In this document: positions 35,986 through 44,955 of the stretch, one piece after another | How positions within the stretch are numbered: position 1 is the first letter of the stretch | Layout: each line of letters starts with the position of its first letter | Source of the DNA: Spirosoma endbachense | Lineage (GTDB): Bacteria; Bacteroidota; Bacteroidia; Cytophagales; Spirosomataceae | DNA length: 64,000 nt | Direction of reading: 5' to 3' | Assembly: GCF_010233585.1 (NCBI RefSeq) | Contig: NZ_CP045997.1 | Location: forward strand, 9,943,826-10,007,825 | Notes under the pieces: generated by a model | Told to the model about the DNA's origin: nothing | The model's input: only the letters and a program-made list of their open reading frames with translations | The model's database searches: none | Translations under genes and position numbers: made by a program

Positions 35986-36864
35986 ATGAATAAGCTAGGA
36001 ATGAATATGTTCGTCTGGACGATGTCGATGGACGAAGACCTTTCAGGCACGCTATTGTTCCTAAAAACGAGCGGCTTTGATTTCGTTGAAATACCGATCA
36101 ATGATACCGAAACGGGCAAATGGAAGCGCATCGGTCAGCAACTGGCCGAATTGGGACTGGAGGTTCAGGCATGTACACTTTGCGGGCCTGAGTATAGTCT
36201 GATCAGTGGCGATGAATCCGTACGTCGGGCTGGTGTTGACTACCTTAAGAAGATTATTGACTGTGCTTCTCTGGCCGGTGCGACGATTCTGATGGGCCCA
36301 TTCTATGCTGGTTTCAAAACCTTTACGGGCAAACCCGCTACCATTGACGAATGGAACTGGTCGGTAGAAGGTATACGCGAAGCCGCTGAGTATGCACAGG
36401 ACAAGGGTGTTTTACTGGCTATTGAGTATTTGAATCGGTTCGAAACCTACCTGCTTACCTGTGCTGACGAACTCGTTCGCTACGTAGAAGCGGTTAATCA
36501 TCCGAATTGCCAGGCTGCTTTTGATACCTTTCATGCTAATATGGAAGAAAAGAACATTGCCGATGCCTTACGGAAAGTAGCGCCCTATCTGGTTCATGTA
36601 CAGATTTCGGAGAATGATCGCTCAACACCCGGTCAGGGTCATATTAACTTTGATGAGGTGTTTAATGTCCTGCGGGAAGTCGACTACAACGGCCCGATTG
36701 CCATTGAAGCCTTCGGACCAAATCCACCAGAGCTGGCAGCGGCCACCCATATTTTCCGTCCCATGTTTGAATCGCCCGAGCAATTGGCGGTAGATGGATT
36801 AACCTTTATAAAAACAAAGACTGAACAGGTAAATGAGCGAAAGAGCGAAGCATTCGCGTCTTAA
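35986..36864 (+). CDS. Sugar phosphate isomerase/epimerase (TIM-barrel)
   Basis: A 292-residue xylose-isomerase-like TIM barrel. Conserved metal-site segments are visible: AIEYLNRFETY (Glu), AAFDTFHANMEE (Asp/His), VHVQISENDRSTPGQGHINF (His and Glu/Asp) and PIAIEAFGPN (Glu). This pattern matches D-tagatose/D-psicose 3-epimerases and their relatives. The exact sugar is not determined. It is the first gene of an operon with the Gfo/Idh/MocA oxidoreductase 42 bp downstream. Confidence 0.88.
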   Translation: MNKLGMNMFVWTMSMDEDLSGTLLFLKTSGFDFVEIPINDTETGKWKRIGQQLAELGLEVQACTLCGPEYSLISGDESVRRAGVDYLKKIIDCASLAGATILMGPFYAGFKTFTGKPATIDEWNWSVEGIREAAEYAQDKGVLLAIEYLNRFETYLLTCADELVRYVEAVNHPNCQAAFDTFHANMEEKNIADALRKVAPYLVHVQISENDRSTPGQGHINFDEVFNVLREVDYNGPIAIEAFGPNPPELAAATHIFRPMFESPEQLAVDGLTFIKTKTEQVNERKSEAFAS

Positions 36865-36906
36865 CTCATTTATCCGTTCGCTCAATTACTCGTTCTCTCT
36901 TTACAA

Positions 36907-38022
36907 ATGATTAACATCGCCATTGTTGGCCTCGGATTTGGGGCCGAATTTATCCCGATTTACCAGCGGCATCCGCACGCAAACATGTACGCCATCTGCC
37001 AGCGTAATGTTGACAAGCTCAATGAGATTGGCAATGCCTATGGTATTGACAAACGATATAGCAATTACGATGACTTGCTAGCCGATCCGGATGTTGATGC
37101 TGTTCATATCAACTCCCCGATCCCAAACCATGCTGAGCAAAGTCTGAAAGCATTACGGGCGGGTAAGCACGTTGCCTGTACCGTGCCGATGGCTACCACG
37201 GTTGAGGAGTGTATGGAGATTGTGAAGGCGACCAAAGAAACCGGCAAGAAATACATGATGATGGAAACGGTGGTCTACAGCCGCGAGTTTCTGTTTGTGA
37301 AAGAACTCTACGAAAATGGCGAGCTAGGGAAAGTGCAATTCCTGAAAGCCAGCCATCAGCAGGACATGGACGGATGGCCCGACTATTGGCCCGGTTTACC
37401 GCCCATGCATTATGCGACGCACTGTGTTGGCCCGGTAGCGGGATTGTTGAAACTCGAAGCTGATTATGTATCCTGCTTTGGGTCTGGTACTATTCGGGAA
37501 GAGCTGGCAAAAATCCATAACTCACCCTTTGCGGTCGAGTCGGCGCACATCAAATTCAGGAACAGCGATTTGTCGGCTTATGTATATCGGTCGTTATTTG
37601 ACGTAGCGCGGCAATACCGCGAGAGTTTCGAGGTATATGGCGATAAAAAATCGTTCGAATGGCAGCTCATTGAAGACGAACAGCCCGTGATCCATACGGC
37701 CAAGAAGCCAGAACCGGAAATTCCGGAAAAAGTGACTGTTCCCGATTATGCAAAGCTACTTCCTGAAGAGATTCAGCGCTTTACGACGAAGGGCGTTTAC
37801 GACGCCGACGAACAGCAGCATTTATCCTTTACCCAGGGTGGTGGGCACGGTGGGTCACACCCGCATATGGTTCATGAGTTCCTGTCCGCGATTGCCGAAG
37901 ACCGTGATCCGTTTCCCAACGCGGCTCAGTCGGCCAACTGGACGAGCGTTGGTATCCTGGCGCACGAGTCAGCCCTCCAGGGTGGGCAGCTTATAAAGTT
38001 ACCGGATTTTGGAAGTATATAA
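36907..38022 (+). CDS. Gfo/Idh/MocA-family oxidoreductase
   Basis: A 371-residue NAD(P)-dependent dehydrogenase. The Rossmann loop at the N-terminus reads INIAIVGLGFGAEFIPIY, the substrate-binding region contains EYSREFLFVKELYENGELGKV and the catalytic-region ALRAGKHVACTVPMATTVEECMEI. It probably oxidises or reduces a sugar. The neighbouring TIM-barrel protein and ThuA-containing lipoprotein suggest a common sugar pathway. The next gene starts 103 bp downstream. Confidence 0.93.
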   Translation: MINIAIVGLGFGAEFIPIYQRHPHANMYAICQRNVDKLNEIGNAYGIDKRYSNYDDLLADPDVDAVHINSPIPNHAEQSLKALRAGKHVACTVPMATTVEECMEIVKATKETGKKYMMMETVVYSREFLFVKELYENGELGKVQFLKASHQQDMDGWPDYWPGLPPMHYATHCVGPVAGLLKLEADYVSCFGSGTIREELAKIHNSPFAVESAHIKFRNSDLSAYVYRSLFDVARQYRESFEVYGDKKSFEWQLIEDEQPVIHTAKKPEPEIPEKVTVPDYAKLLPEEIQRFTTKGVYDADEQQHLSFTQGGGHGGSHPHMVHEFLSAIAEDRDPFPNAAQSANWTSVGILAHESALQGGQLIKLPDFGSI

Positions 38023-38125
38023 GGTCAAATGCAGGGGTTGCCGAGTGGCGCACATAAGGCGAATAGCCAGGGTTCATTCTCGTCAACCTTTGTTTCTCTA
38101 TCGGCCCGCCGATGCGGTTTAAACT

Positions 38126-41100
38126 ATGAAAAAGACAATTCTCTTCCTGTTGACTGTAGGGCTGCTGACTCAGTGCGCCCGCCAGACGGCCAATCAATCC
38201 TCTACCCGCCAGACAGCGCTTAAACCGCGTCGAACCGAAATCCTGTTCCTGGGCGATAATGGCCATCACAAGCCAATTGAGCGTGTACCTCAACTGATGG
38301 CTGCGCTGGGAAATAAAGGCATCAACATTACCTATACAGATAAACTGGAAGATATCAATCCCGAAAATCTGAATAAGTATGACGGCTTACTGATTTTTGC
38401 GAACTGGGACAGTATTCCCCAACCGCAGGAAAAAGCACTGCTCGATTATGTCTCGTCGGGGAAGGGAATAATTCCCGTTCATTGTGCATCCTACTGTTTC
38501 CGGAACTCTGCCGAATACGTCGATAAAGTCGTTGGCGGGCAGTTCTGGCGTCATCGGATGGATACGATTCAAACCCGGTTTACGCAGCCTAACAATCCCA
38601 TTGTGGCGGGCTTGCCCTCGTTTAAAGCATACGATGAAACCTATATACACTCCCATCTTCAGGCCGATAACAACGTGCTTGCGGTTCGGGAAATAAAAGC
38701 AGACCAGGAAAAAGACATTGCAGCGTCTAACCGACCTGGAGCCAAAGAAGAACCTTACACCTGGACCCGGCAATACGGTAAAGGCCGGGTTTTCTATACG
38801 GCCTACGGTCACGACGAACGCACCTGGAGCCAGCCCGGTTTTCAGCAGTTGCTGGAGCGGGGTATCCTGTGGGCGGTTGGCGATGAGGTGAAAAAGCTGC
38901 ACGATGACCTGAACCCACAGGCGTTTGCCTACCACGAAGCCAAACTTCCGAATTATGAAAAACGGCCAGGCGCTCAGCTGGAGCAGGAACCACTTTCGCC
39001 GGAAGAGTCGATTAAGCACATTCAGGTACCGGTCGATTTTACGCTTGATCTGTTCGCGCATGAGCCCAATGTGATGCACCCGATTGCCATGACGTGGGAT
39101 GAACGTGGCCGACTGTATGCGCTCATTACCAAAGATTATCCCAACGAGCGGAAACCTGAAGGCGGCTCCGATTACATCGTTATCTGCGAAGACACCGATA
39201 AAGATGGCAAAGCAGACAAGTTTACCAATTTTGCGGAAGGGCTGAGCATTCCGACCGGCATGACCTTCGGCAACGGCGGTTTGTACGTTTCACAGGCACC
39301 GCATATGCTGTTTTTGCAGGATACCAACGGCGACGATAAAGCCGATGTGAAGAAAGTTGTGTTCACTGGTTTCGGTACCTACGACACCCACGCCGGGCCG
39401 AGCAATCTGCACTATGGGTTTGATAACTGGATATGGGGAAGCGTTGGGTATTCGGGTTTTAAAGGCAAAATCGGCGCTGATAGTGTAAAATTCAGTCAGG
39501 GCTTTTTTCGGTTCAAACCCGACGGATCTCAGCTTGAACATGTGACCAGCACTTCCAATAATACCTGGGGATTAGGCTTTAACGAAACGGGTGATATTTT
39601 CGGAAGCACCGCCAACAACTCGCACGGCTGGTACATGGCCATTCCGAATCGGTATTTTCACGGAGCCCCTCACATCCGTGAGAACGGTAGCCGCAGCACA
39701 GATACCCACAAGGACATGAAACCCATCACCGAGAAAGTACGACAGGTCGATGTGTTTGGTGGATTTACGGCGGCAGCTGGCCATAATTTTTACACGGCTC
39801 GTGCTTTTCCGAAAAAATACTGGAATAAGATCGCCTTTGTGGCGGAACCAACCGGCCACATTCTGCACCAGAATGTGATGCAGAAGAACGGAACCGATTA
39901 TGAAGATGCCGAAGGATTTAACCTGATGGCCGGAGCCGACGAGTGGTTTGCGCCAGTGTTTGCCGAGGTTGGCCCCGACGGAGCCGTTTGGGTGGTCGAC
40001 TGGTATAGCTTCATCATTCAGCACAACCCAACGCCATCGGGCGGTACCAACGGATCGGGTAATGCCTATGAAACGCCCCTTCGCGATTTCACACACGGCC
40101 GTATCTACCGCGTTGGCTACAAAAATGCGCCAGCTTATACACCGATCGCGCTGAGCAAAGATCGTCCACAGGAATTGGTTGCTGCCCTGAAAAATACGAA
40201 CATGTTCTGGCGGACAACGGCCCAGCGGTTGCTGATCGAACGGAACAATAAAGATGTCGTGCCGCAGCTAATTGCCCTTGTCAATGATCAGTCGGTCGAT
40301 GAAATTGGTATCAATCCGTCGGCTGTTCATGCTTTATGGACGCTACACGGATTGGGTGCGCTGGATGGCGATGCGTTACAGGCCGCTGTTTCTGCGCTTA
40401 AACATCCTTGTTCGGGTGTTCGCAAAACTGCCGTGCAGGTATTGCCGAGAAATCAATTAACGGCCAATACACTCCTTCAGGCCAATTTGTTGAACGATAA
40501 AGAACCCGTTGTTGCGCTGAACACCATACTCGCTTTGTCAGAAATGCCACAGAGCCCGGCAATTCAAAATGCCATTTTAACCCGCCTGGACAAATCGACC
40601 GAAGTAAACGACCGCTGGTTACCCGATGCCTTTGCCTGTGTACTAACAGGGCAGGATGGGCAGCTGATGAAGGCATACCTGAAGCAGATGACACTGAATG
40701 GCTCAACGCAGCCGAAAGTAGCACCTGCCCACGACATGAGCACGCATGCCGACAAAGGACATGGCCCGAATGCGCCAACGCCAGCTATTGCTGCTTCGGG
40801 GAGCCAGCCTGATCTGGTGATTGCCGCTATTCGTACTACGCCAGAATCGCCTGCCGTTCGGGAAGGAACGAAGCTCTTTGTGGATGTGATGAACGCTGGC
40901 GGTACAGAAATTCCGGCTGGAACGCCCATTCCGTTATCGCTCCGTGTAGAAGGTCCCAAAGGAATGCAGGATGGTGCCAAAATTGATTTTGTGAGTGTGA
41001 CGCATAATACGGGTATTAAACCGGGCGAAACCGTTACCATCAGCAAAGCGAACAATGGCCCGTGGGTTGGCGATATGGGTGTTTCGTTCGAACGGGCTGG

Positions 41101-41899
41101 GCAGTATACGATTACGGCCATGCTCGATCGCGAAAACAAGATAATGGAGGGCAATGAGCAGAACAACAATGCAACACACACCCTAACCTATCGGGCTCCT
41201 CAAAGCATGGCCGCTTACGTGCTCGAACGGGCTTCCCGTAGTTATGCGTCAGTTGCCCCTGTCGATTCGGTAGTTACGCTGCTTCGACAGACGCAGAAGC
41301 TTGAGCCGACCCAAAGCGAGGCAATCGTTAAAGGCGTATCGGAAGGCTGGAACGTCCGGAAGAAAGCGCAGGTAAATGATACGGATAAAGACTTTCTGGC
41401 AAGTCTGACGGCTTCGGTTTCGCCCGACAACCGCGAACGTCTGGGGCGCCTTTATGAGGTCTGGGGTATAACAAAAGGCGAACCGGTCGACCCGAACGTA
41501 GAGGTTATACGTTTAAAAACGGTTCGAGAAGAAATGCGCTACGACAAGAAAGAATTTACTGTTACGGCTGGAAAACAGGTTGAACTGGTGCTGGAAAATC
41601 CGGATGCCATGCAACATAACCTGGTGATTGGTAAGCCCAAAACGATGGACCAGATCGGGGCGGCTGCCGATAAGCTGATTACGGCCAAGGATGGTGCCGA
41701 GAGAAACTACGTACCATCGATTCCGCAAATCATTGCCGCAACCCCGTTAGTCAATCCAGACCAGACATACCGACTTAAATTTACCGCTCCGGCAACGCCC
41801 GGCGATTATCCATTCGTTTGCACATTTCCAGGCCACTGGCGCATTATGAACGGGGTAATGAAGGTCACAAAGGCAGGAGCCGTCGTTACGGCTAAATAA
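38126..41899 (+). CDS. Multidomain ThuA-dehydrogenase-CARDB-cupredoxin lipoprotein
   Basis: A 1257-residue lipoprotein: lipobox LTQC with Cys17, so exported and membrane-anchored. Domains: ThuA-like (about 35-255, EILFLGDNG, IIPVHCASYCF, YTWTRQYGKGRVFYTAYGHD); a dehydrogenase-type beta-propeller of the soluble quinoprotein class (about 300-690, including ICEDTDKDGKADKFTNFAEGL and PTGMTFGNGGLYVSQAP); a helical repeat region (about 690-870); a CARDB domain (about 890-1010); and a C-terminal cupredoxin (about 1140-1250) with likely blue-copper ligands His1164, Cys1232, His1237 and Met1241. There is no CxxCH heme site, so the copper domain may replace the cytochrome c seen in related planctomycete-type proteins. 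It is the third gene of the catabolic operon. Confidence 0.88.
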   Translation: MKKTILFLLTVGLLTQCARQTANQSSTRQTALKPRRTEILFLGDNGHHKPIERVPQLMAALGNKGINITYTDKLEDINPENLNKYDGLLIFANWDSIPQPQEKALLDYVSSGKGIIPVHCASYCFRNSAEYVDKVVGGQFWRHRMDTIQTRFTQPNNPIVAGLPSFKAYDETYIHSHLQADNNVLAVREIKADQEKDIAASNRPGAKEEPYTWTRQYGKGRVFYTAYGHDERTWSQPGFQQLLERGILWAVGDEVKKLHDDLNPQAFAYHEAKLPNYEKRPGAQLEQEPLSPEESIKHIQVPVDFTLDLFAHEPNVMHPIAMTWDERGRLYALITKDYPNERKPEGGSDYIVICEDTDKDGKADKFTNFAEGLSIPTGMTFGNGGLYVSQAPHMLFLQDTNGDDKADVKKVVFTGFGTYDTHAGPSNLHYGFDNWIWGSVGYSGFKGKIGADSVKFSQGFFRFKPDGSQLEHVTSTSNNTWGLGFNETGDIFGSTANNSHGWYMAIPNRYFHGAPHIRENGSRSTDTHKDMKPITEKVRQVDVFGGFTAAAGHNFYTARAFPKKYWNKIAFVAEPTGHILHQNVMQKNGTDYEDAEGFNLMAGADEWFAPVFAEVGPDGAVWVVDWYSFIIQHNPTPSGGTNGSGNAYETPLRDFTHGRIYRVGYKNAPAYTPIALSKDRPQELVAALKNTNMFWRTTAQRLLIERNNKDVVPQLIALVNDQSVDEIGINPSAVHALWTLHGLGALDGDALQAAVSALKHPCSGVRKTAVQVLPRNQLTANTLLQANLLNDKEPVVALNTILALSEMPQSPAIQNAILTRLDKSTEVNDRWLPDAFACVLTGQDGQLMKAYLKQMTLNGSTQPKVAPAHDMSTHADKGHGPNAPTPAIAASGSQPDLVIAAIRTTPESPAVREGTKLFVDVMNAGGTEIPAGTPIPLSLRVEGPKGMQDGAKIDFVSVTHNTGIKPGETVTISKANNGPWVGDMGVSFERAGQYTITAMLDRENKIMEGNEQNNNATHTLTYRAPQSMAAYVLERASRSYASVAPVDSVVTLLRQTQKLEPTQSEAIVKGVSEGWNVRKKAQVNDTDKDFLASLTASVSPDNRERLGRLYEVWGITKGEPVDPNVEVIRLKTVREEMRYDKKEFTVTAGKQVELVLENPDAMQHNLVIGKPKTMDQIGAAADKLITAKDGAERNYVPSIPQIIAATPLVNPDQTYRLKFTAPATPGDYPFVCTFPGHWRIMNGVMKVTKAGAVVTAK

Positions 41900-41917
41900 G
41901 TAGCTGTAAAATAAGTA

Positions 41918-41990
41918 ATTAAGGTAACTGAGTAATTAAAGGAATGTGATTGTCGATCACGGATAGCCTTTAGTACACAGTTACCTTAAT
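41918..41990 (+). terminator. Distant inverted repeat after the ThuA operon
   Basis: Arms ATTAAGGTAACTG (41918-41930) and CAGTTACCTTAAT (41978-41990) lie 47 bp apart and are followed by a T-run, consistent with the terminator of the plus-strand operon. Confidence 0.55.
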
Positions 41991-42126
41991 TTTTTTCTTT
42001 TCAGTATCTGGCCTTATACTCAGCGCCGTCAGCGTCATGCCACCGCAAGGCGGACCGTGGTTATTATGACCGCCATCCGCAACCATGGCACGGCGCTGAA
42101 CATAAAGCCTGGGTAGAAGTCTGCTT

Positions 42127-43062
42127 TTATTTGGACGCGGCTTTTTTTGCCTGGATGGGATCGGTAAAAGCAGGCAATAGGGCCGAAGATGGAATCTGGA
42201 TAATGAATTCGCTGCCGTGACCAAGTTCGCTTTTTACCCAGATGGTCCAGTTGTGGGCCTGAACTATACGTTGTACGTAACTGAGGCCTAAACCAAATCC
42301 CTTAACACTAGGCTGATTCCGGTCGTGAACTCGAAAAAACGGCTGAAAAATCTGCGGTAATAACTTTGGTGAAATACCAACACCCCGATCACGAACAGTA
42401 ATCGTTAGCCCCTCGTTATTTGTCTTGGTCAGGAGGGTTATTTCGGGCTTCTCGGAGCTGTATTTTACGGCATTGTCTAACAAATTGTGTAACACATTCG
42501 TCAGGTGAAGCCGGTCTGCCAGCACGTGTGGATCTGTTCCGGGTAGGCTCAGCCCTAAGTAGTCGCCGTGACGTTCGGCAACAGAATGCAGGAGCTGATG
42601 AAGTTGTACTGGTTCCGGATTCAGGATTAATGTTTTACGGTCGGCCCGAGCCAGGGTTAACATTGTTTCGACCTGGTGTTGAAGTCGTTCCGTTTCTTCG
42701 CGGATAATACGAACATATTTCTCCGTCCGTTCAGGCTGATCCCGGGCAATGGGTGAATCCAGAATATCGGCTGCCATTCGAATGGCTGTAATTGGCGTCT
42801 GGAATTCATGGACAATCGAGTGCAGCACTTCCGTTTGTACGACCGACCGCTGGCGTCGGCGCAGGAGCCACCACAGCGAGAAGCCTAAGAGGAGCTGAGA
42901 CACCATAGCCAGGACAAATAGAGCCAGCCAGCGCAGGGATTGGGCATTTACTAAAGCCGTTTCGGGTAAGACAGACCAGTTTGCATAGAGTAACCCAGCC
43001 GTAACGATTGACAGCAAAAGCGCAAAAATAAAGAGAGGAGGGGCTGTAGACCGGGGTAGCAT
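42127..43062 (-). CDS. Orphan sensor histidine kinase
   Basis: A 311-residue kinase with two transmembrane helices (about 9-27 and 45-66) and almost no periplasmic loop, then HisKA with HSIVHEFQTPITAIR and HATPase_c with NLLDNAVKYSS, DRGVGI, FQPFFRV and GFGLGLSYV. No response regulator lies next to it. Its downstream 100 bp on the minus strand hold a short open frame too weak to call. The stimulus is unknown. Confidence 0.9.
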   Translation of the reverse strand: MLPRSTAPPLFIFALLLSIVTAGLLYANWSVLPETALVNAQSLRWLALFVLAMVSQLLLGFSLWWLLRRRQRSVVQTEVLHSIVHEFQTPITAIRMAADILDSPIARDQPERTEKYVRIIREETERLQHQVETMLTLARADRKTLILNPEPVQLHQLLHSVAERHGDYLGLSLPGTDPHVLADRLHLTNVLHNLLDNAVKYSSEKPEITLLTKTNNEGLTITVRDRGVGISPKLLPQIFQPFFRVHDRNQPSVKGFGLGLSYVQRIVQAHNWTIWVKSELGHGSEFIIQIPSSALLPAFTDPIQAKKAASK

Positions 43063-43173
43063 AACTCCGTCTGATATAAGTTAGCAACGAAAAGTACTGG
43101 ACAAATGCTAAGTGGACGTAGGTCGTACGTAAATGTCACAAGAAAATTACCAAAAAAGCAATAGATGGAAACA

Positions 43174-43195
43174 AAAAAGCCCGCTTTGTGCGGGC
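43174..43195 (-). terminator. Terminator of the Lys-rich protein gene
   Basis: Stem GCCCGC/GCGGGC (43179-43184 and 43190-43195) is followed on the minus strand by six T residues. Confidence 0.65.
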
Positions 43196-43216
43196 GAAAA
43201 AGAAAAAGGTATCGAA

Positions 43217-43260
43217 TTTAAATACGTTTATTCGTTTTTGTTTAAATACGTTTATTCGTT
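43217..43260. repeat. 20-bp tandem direct repeat at a gene end
   Basis: TTTAAATACGTTTATTCGTT occurs at 43217-43236 and again at 43241-43260. The second copy overlaps the stop codon of the Lys/Ala-rich gene, so a short duplication occurred at its 3' end. Confidence 0.8.
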
Positions 43261-43704
43261 GTCGGCCGAAAGTTCCGTATTGGCTGGAGTGCTGGCAGGC
43301 TTTGGGCTCGATCGGCGGGAAGTCGTAGCTGGTTTTGGAGCTGGTGCCTGTTTGCGGTAGGTACGTGCTGGTTTAGGAGCAGCAGCTACAATAGCATCAG
43401 CAGCGGTATCAGCTATTTTATTGGCTGCCCGTTTGGCATTTTTAGCGGCCTTTTCAGCGTTTTTTTTTGCTTTGGCTAAATCCTTTTTTGTTTTCTTCTC
43501 AGCGTTCTTGGTAGGCTCCTTTTTCTTTTTCTCGTTCTTGTCAATTAACTTGGCAAGTTTTTTCGCCAATTTATCGGCCGACTTTTCGATAGACTTCTTC
43601 ATTTTTTTTGTTGCCTCACCTGCATCCGTTAGTTTGGCTTCAATGGAACTGACGATGTCTGCTGCCAGCGATTTTTGCTTGGTTTTTGCGGTTTTGTTTG
43701 CCAT
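43252..43704 (-). CDS. Lys/Ala-rich histone H1-like protein
   Basis: A 150-residue, strongly basic protein: residues 20-100 are almost all Lys, Ala and Glu in helical heptads (AKKNAEKAAKNAKRAANK), and the C-terminus is Pro/Ala/Lys-rich (PKPARTYRKQAPAPKPA). This composition resembles bacterial histone H1-like nucleoid proteins. It may bind DNA nonspecifically, but low-complexity proteins of this type are also common without such a role. No signal peptide. Confidence 0.6.
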   Translation of the reverse strand: MANKTAKTKQKSLAADIVSSIEAKLTDAGEATKKMKKSIEKSADKLAKKLAKLIDKNEKKKKEPTKNAEKKTKKDLAKAKKNAEKAAKNAKRAANKIADTAADAIVAAAPKPARTYRKQAPAPKPATTSRRSSPKPASTPANTELSADNE

Positions 43705-43768
43705 TTGGTTCTATAGAAAAAAATTTACAAATAAATACGAAAAAAATAGGACAATCAAAAATCCAATG

Positions 43769-44305
43769 TTAAGTTTTCGTTATCTTTTTTTGGAGAAAAT
43801 CCCAGCAAACAATCCCGGCAGTAACGGCAATATTTAAGGAATGCTTCGTGCCAAACTGGGGGATTTCGAGTACCAGATCTGCCAATTGAACCACTTCGTC
43901 CCGAACCCCCGTTACCTCATTACCGAACACAAAAGCATATTGTTTGTTTGGCTGTGGTTTAAAATCAGCCAGTGAGGTGCTCCCTTCTGCCTGCTCAATT
44001 GCTGCCACAATCCACCCTTCTGCCTGTAATTGCTGAATCAAGGCTGTCACATCAGCGGCATATTTCCACGTAACAGATTCTGTAGCACCCAACGCTGTTT
44101 TGGTGATGTCGCGGTGGGGTGGCTGGCCTGTAATACCACACAGATACAAGGCTGAAGCCCTGAAGGCATCGGCCGTTCGAAACACCGAACCCACATTGTT
44201 GAGGCTGCGAATGTCGTCCAGAATCAGGCAGTAAGGAAATTTTTCGGCTTCTTTAAAGTCAACGACAGATAGGCGATTCAGTTCGTCGAGTGAGAGTTTA
44301 CGCAT
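43769..44305 (-). CDS. TrmH/SpoU-family RNA methyltransferase
   Basis: A 178-residue SPOUT methyltransferase with the knotted SAM-binding C-terminal half: LDDIRSLNNVGSVFRTADAF, YAFVFGNEVTGVRDEVVQLADLVLEIPQFGTKHSLNIAVTAGIVCWDF. The conserved motif 1 Asn/Arg and motif 3 Ser-Leu-Asn are visible. The likely substrate is a 2'-O position in tRNA or rRNA, and the exact site is not determined. It overlaps the upstream PH-domain gene by 8 bp. Confidence 0.93.
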   Translation of the reverse strand: MRKLSLDELNRLSVVDFKEAEKFPYCLILDDIRSLNNVGSVFRTADAFRASALYLCGITGQPPHRDITKTALGATESVTWKYAADVTALIQQLQAEGWIVAAIEQAEGSTSLADFKPQPNKQYAFVFGNEVTGVRDEVVQLADLVLEIPQFGTKHSLNIAVTAGIVCWDFLQKKITKT

Positions 44306-44849
44306 TTGACTGGTTCAGATTGTCTTGTAATAATTGCCTGATATCGCGCAACGTATCGCGTACTTCCGTAAGAAGGATCTGATCCGTATTAGCTGCTGGC
44401 TGACTGGTTCGGGTCGCTATTAATTTTTGCCGTTGTTCGAGAATATGCGTCCGAAAGGACTGAGCGTCGATAATCCCGATCAGCTCCATATTGTGCGCCT
44501 GATTAGGACTTTGCCCAGCGGTTTCAAATTTTAAAATGCAAAGATCAAAATAACGCAGCAATGGGCCGGCGACAAAGGTAACATCCTGAATGTTTTCGAG
44601 CGGAATTGTTTTCTCAACGTGGACGAGAATACCTTTTTTAAAGCGTAACGAACGTTCCGATAATTCACATTCGAGGTTATGAAAATAATGGCCACTCCAC
44701 CATTGTCCTACGCCTAATAGCCAAATGGGAATGAGCACAATGCCAACAACAGTGACCAGTAATATGAAAGCTACATACAGCAGGAAATACGTCCGGATGA
44801 TGGGGTTGAATTGAACTCTGAGGGGGAGTACTGGTTCAGATTGAGTCAT
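44298..44849 (-). CDS. Bacterial PH domain (YdbS-like) membrane protein
   Basis: The start at 44849 (MTQSEPVLPLRVQF) is favoured over an in-frame ATG at 44906, which would add a Cys/Asn-rich leader. The 183-residue protein has two membrane helices (about 20-60) and then a bacterial PH-type domain (LECELSERSLRFKKGILVHVEKTIPLENIQDVTFVAGPLLRYFDL), typical of YdbS-like proteins. The function is unknown. It overlaps the SpoU gene by 8 bp, so both are co-transcribed. Confidence 0.82.
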   Translation of the reverse strand: MTQSEPVLPLRVQFNPIIRTYFLLYVAFILLVTVVGIVLIPIWLLGVGQWWSGHYFHNLECELSERSLRFKKGILVHVEKTIPLENIQDVTFVAGPLLRYFDLCILKFETAGQSPNQAHNMELIGIIDAQSFRTHILEQRQKLIATRTSQPAANTDQILLTEVRDTLRDIRQLLQDNLNQSNA

Positions 44850-44924
44850 AGTAAAACGGTTGTTTGTGCAGGAATATGTATCGGTTAGCAGGGAGAAAAT
44901 AGCCATTTTCTCAGCAAATTTTGG

Positions 44925-44932
44925 TATTTTTG
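44925..44932 (+). promoter_or_regulatory. Possible Bacteroidota -7 box for mutS
   Basis: TATTTTTG fits the TAnnTTTG -7 consensus used by the Bacteroidota primary sigma factor, 23 bp before the mutS GTG. A convincing -33 TTTG at normal distance is not visible, so the assignment is tentative. Confidence 0.3.
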
Positions 44933-44955
44933 TTTAAAACAACAGACTCAAGTCA

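Noticed and set aside
35986..41899. Trehalose utilisation operon (thuAB-like)
   Set aside because: ThuA-like and Gfo/Idh/MocA domains are present, but they are broad families and there is no trehalose transporter or other specific gene, so the sugar cannot be named.
41970..42086. 38-codon minus-strand frame after the orphan kinase (MVADGGHNNHG...)
   Set aside because: Short, His/Asn-rich, no family, and it ends inside the inverted repeat of the ThuA operon; probably chance.
43421..43837. Phe/Ala-rich plus-strand frame opposite the Lys-rich gene
   Set aside because: It is the antisense image of Lys/Ala codons (AAA/GCA giving TTT/TGC), so the hydrophobic sequence is an artefact.
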